Source: Salinispira pacifica
GTDB taxonomy: Bacteria > Spirochaetota > Spirochaetia > DSM-27196 > Salinispiraceae
Direction: 5' to 3'
Assembly: GCF_000507245.1 (NCBI RefSeq)
Contig: NC_023035.1
Coordinates: forward strand, 509,001-573,000
Length of the DNA stretch: 64,000 nt
The position numbers and the translations under genes are program-made. Each line of letters starts with the position of its first letter. The first letter of the stretch is position 1. Below, piece by piece: positions 62,098 through 64,000 of the stretch. The notes under the pieces were generated by a model. It was not told the DNA's origin, ran no database searches, and saw only the letters and a program-made list of their open reading frames with translations.

Positions 62098-63129
62098 TCA
62101 GCCGGGAGATGCGGTGGTCTGCCGGATAACCAGCCGGGGTTCCAGGATTCTGTTTTCGCAATCTCCGCCGCCCATTCGGATTTTCAGCATGTCGAAGGCC
62201 TGTAGCCCGATTTCCCGTTTGGGCTGGGCGACGGTGGTAAGGGGGTACACGATCTGGTTGCCGGCGATGCTCAAATCGTCGTAGCCGATTACAGAAATAG
62301 TTTCCGGAATCTGTCTGCCCGTTTCCAGACATGCCCTGATGCTTCCGATGGCCGCATAGTCTGTGGGTGATACGATGGCGGTTATATCCGGTCTGCGCTT
62401 GAGCAGTTCACGGGTTGCTTCGTAGCCGCCTTGAATTGTCTGATCGCAGGCCTGACTGTACTCGTCGATATCCAGGCGGATGCCTGACTGGATCAGCGCC
62501 TTCATGTATCCGGCATATCTGTCTTCAATCTCGCTGTAATGCAGCCGGTTGGATTTGAGAAATCCGATTTTTTCATGGCCGAGTTCCATCAGGTGTCTGG
62601 TGGCAAGATATCCGCCCCGGGTGTTATCCACCCCGATAAAGGGAAGTGATGATTGTTCGATTCTGGTCATAACCTGAACTGTGGGAATGCCCTGAGACTC
62701 CAGAGATCTGAACAGTTCGATTTCCCGGTAATCCGGGGCGCAGAGAATACCGTCCACTCCCCGGTTGATCATTCGCATAAGTGCGGGACGCTCATCCTTT
62801 TCATCCAGAAGGTTGGCGTTTCCCAGGAGCATATCATATTCAAACTCGTTGCATTTCTCTTCAATGCCGCTGATGATGTCATTGAAAAAACTGACGTTGG
62901 CATAGGGGAAGAGGGCTCCCAGCAAATAGCTGCGGTTCTGCACCAGGCCCCTGGCGGCGGTGTTGGGCCGGTAGTTCAACTCCTTGGCAACCCGGCGGAT
63001 TTTTTCCTGGGTTGCCGGTGATACCCTGCCGGTTCCGTTTAATGCGGAGGATACGGCTCTGGGACTGACTCCAACACGAGAGGCAATATCTTTCAGGGTG
63101 CTTCGTTTCGTGTTTTGAGAAGCCTGCAT
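62098..63129 (-). CDS. LacI-family transcriptional repressor
   Basis: A protein of 343 residues. The N-terminal HTH is TLKDIASRVGVSPRAVSSALNGTGRVSP with hinge helix region NYRPNTAARGLVQ. The sugar-binding domain (about 65-335) contains GIPTVQVMTR, FIGVDNTRGGYLATRHLMELGH and ISVIGYDDLSIAG. It probably represses the ABC-importer gene at 63344, whose start carries a perfect palindrome of LacI type, and perhaps itself through a weaker copy at 63147. AGGAGT precedes the ATG. Confidence 0.94.
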   Translation of the reverse strand: MQASQNTKRSTLKDIASRVGVSPRAVSSALNGTGRVSPATQEKIRRVAKELNYRPNTAARGLVQNRSYLLGALFPYANVSFFNDIISGIEEKCNEFEYDMLLGNANLLDEKDERPALMRMINRGVDGILCAPDYREIELFRSLESQGIPTVQVMTRIEQSSLPFIGVDNTRGGYLATRHLMELGHEKIGFLKSNRLHYSEIEDRYAGYMKALIQSGIRLDIDEYSQACDQTIQGGYEATRELLKRRPDITAIVSPTDYAAIGSIRACLETGRQIPETISVIGYDDLSIAGNQIVYPLTTVAQPKREIGLQAFDMLKIRMGGGDCENRILEPRLVIRQTTASPG

Positions 63130-63146
63130 GGTGTACTCCTGATGTT

Positions 63147-63164
63147 TGGTTCAACGATTAACTA
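63147..63164. promoter_or_regulatory. Degenerate LacI-type operator near the lacI start
   Basis: TGGTTCAAC/GATTAACTA keeps the TTCAACG core of the operator at 63308 and matches itself at 6 of 9 dyad positions. It lies 18 bases upstream of the lacI-type ATG, a likely autoregulatory site. Confidence 0.5.
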
Positions 63165-63277
63165 GGCGAATTATAGAACTATCATGGTGAGAGGTCAAAC
63201 AATTTCGCCGATATCCGGCGAAATGTGGGGGTAAAGCCGAAAATTCCCCTAAAATCCCGGGATTTCATAAAAAAATC

Positions 63278-63306
63278 TTGACATGGATCATAACTGCTTC
63301 TACCAT
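63278..63306 (+). promoter_or_regulatory. Sigma70-type promoter of the sugar-binding protein gene
   Basis: Consensus -35 TTGACA (63278-63283), 17-base spacer, -10 TACCAT (63301-63306). Start near 63313, inside the adjacent operator. Confidence 0.7.
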
Positions 63307-63307
63307 T

Positions 63308-63325
63308 TGATTCAACGTTGAATCA
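63308..63325 (+). promoter_or_regulatory. LacI-family operator overlapping the transcription start
   Basis: TGATTCAACGTTGAATCA is a perfect 18-base palindrome with the central CG typical of LacI operators. It begins one base after the -10 hexamer, so binding should block transcription. Confidence 0.8.
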
Positions 63326-63343
63326 CTCAAAGAGGAGAGCGAT

Positions 63344-64000
63344 ATGAAGAAGATCCTTATAGGATGTGTATTGTTGCTGGCAGCCGCCATGATTTTTGCC
63401 GAGGGCGGTCAGGAAAGCGGTTCAGGTGAATCCGGGGCTTCGGTGGATGAAGCTGCGGAAATTACATTCTGGACAATGAGCCTTGCTCCGCGTTTTAATG
63501 ACTATCTGAACGGTGTCATTTCTGATTTCGAAGCGGCCAACCCCAATGTAACAGTAAACTGGGTCGATGTGCCCTGGGGCGATATGGAAACCAAAATTCT
63601 CACCGCCGCGGCAAGTGACACTCTTCCCGATGTGGCGAACCTGAACCTTCCGTTCAGTCAAAAACTTGCACAGAACGACCTGCTAGTGGATATGTCCGAC
63701 CAGGCTTCGGATGTGCAGGGCAGATTTTTTGAAGGCACTTGGAATGCCAGCAGCTACGGAGATACAATCTTCGCCCTTCCCTGGTACATTACCAGCAATA
63801 TGGTGTATTACAACAAAGCTCTTTTTGAGGAAGCCGGACTCGATTCCGCAGATCCCCCAGAGAGCTTTGACGAACTGCTTGAGTATGCCCGGGAAATCAA
63901 AGAAAGCACCGGCGCATACGGCTATATGACCTTCTTTAATGATCAGTTTATTATGGAAGAGCTGGAACGAATGGGCATACGGCTTTTCAATGAGGATTTC
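63344..64000 (+). CDS. ABC sugar transporter substrate-binding protein (3' truncated by window edge)
   Basis: The first 219 residues are visible; the frame is open to the window end. A signal peptide (hydrophobic about 4-19) is followed by the mature start EGGQESGSG, a form frequent in spirochaetal binding proteins, with no lipobox cysteine. The rest fits the extracellular solute-binding family 1: ITFWTMSLAPRFNDYL, FEAANPNVTVNWVDVPW, ILTAAASDTLPDVANLN and ITSNMVYYNKALFEEAGL. It should bind an oligosaccharide and hand it to a permease pair coded further right. The ribosome-binding site is GAGGAGAG. Confidence 0.92.
   Translation, partial: MKKILIGCVLLLAAAMIFAEGGQESGSGESGASVDEAAEITFWTMSLAPRFNDYLNGVISDFEAANPNVTVNWVDVPWGDMETKILTAAASDTLPDVANLNLPFSQKLAQNDLLVDMSDQASDVQGRFFEGTWNASSYGDTIFALPWYITSNMVYYNKALFEEAGLDSADPPESFDELLEYAREIKESTGAYGYMTFFNDQFIMEELERMGIRLFNEDF

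Noticed and set aside
1-64000. Search by eye for tRNA, rRNA and insertion sequences
   Set aside because: No T-loop-like GTTCGAATC with an acceptor stem, no rRNA segments and no transposase frame were found.

Overview
The window reads as a contiguous piece of chromosome from a free-living bacterium, most likely a spirochaete of the Spirochaeta/Salinispira type. The evidence is indirect. Two exported proteins start their mature part with the A-N/E-G-x-Q-E signature common in spirochaetal exported proteins (4241 and 63344). There is a dense set of chemotaxis and cyclic-di-GMP proteins, and GC content is moderate (mid-50s by eye). No rRNA, tRNA, insertion sequence, prophage or CRISPR array was seen. 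Genes are tightly packed and many overlap by 1 to 8 bases.

Layout. 1-3424: phosphate uptake (pstC partial, pstA, pstB, phoU). 3471-6513: OmpR-type response regulator, exported PDZ protein and sensor kinase. 6505-7567: wrbA and a MarR regulator behind a perfect 42-base palindrome. 7773-11042: large TPR/diguanylate cyclase. 11074-14472: three overlapping sulfur-related genes (PLP gamma-synthase/lyase, free-methionine-sulfoxide reductase, SulP transporter), facing a CoA-disulfide reductase with two rhodanese domains. 16899-22261: HD-GYP receptor, MarR regulator, DUF547, DUF3179 and TVP38 membrane protein. 22290-30657: RNase R, two methyltransferases, RF3, DUF502, a YkgJ-type cysteine-cluster protein and an EAL phosphodiesterase. 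30875-34293: chemoreceptor, DtxR-type regulator and an unknown gene. 34502-40269: HAD hydrolase, gnd with a DeoR regulator, two small unknown proteins and a ferric-reductase-like protein. 40382-42462: ROK regulator and a BtuF-like protein.

42563-46740 is a complete riboflavin operon: sigma70-type promoter, FMN riboswitch, terminator, then ribD-ribE-ribB-ribA-ribH. 46860-50264 is a nitrosative-stress divergon: hybrid-cluster protein hcp, a Crp/Fnr regulator and a ferredoxin-like protein. Two matching palindromes there sit exactly 32 bp (centre to centre) from -10-like hexamers, the geometry of a class II Crp/Fnr-activated promoter. 50261-57715 holds an AI-2E-family permease, a class 3 lipase, a DUF4956/CotH pair, a 2-hydroxyacid dehydrogenase and a DEAD-box helicase. 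58098-64000 is a carbohydrate locus: acetyl-esterase, AGE-family epimerase, FAD oxidoreductase and LacI repressor on the minus strand, and a divergent ABC sugar-binding protein cut by the window edge, with a LacI operator lying over its start of transcription.

The most notable points are the Hcp divergon geometry, an FMN riboswitch with an extra hairpin in its P2 loop, and the 42-base MarR palindrome. Also notable are a Met/His-rich PDZ-protein and sensor-kinase pair next to pst/pho, and a diguanylate cyclase with a degenerate ATPase front end. No single wholly new system stands out beyond doubt.
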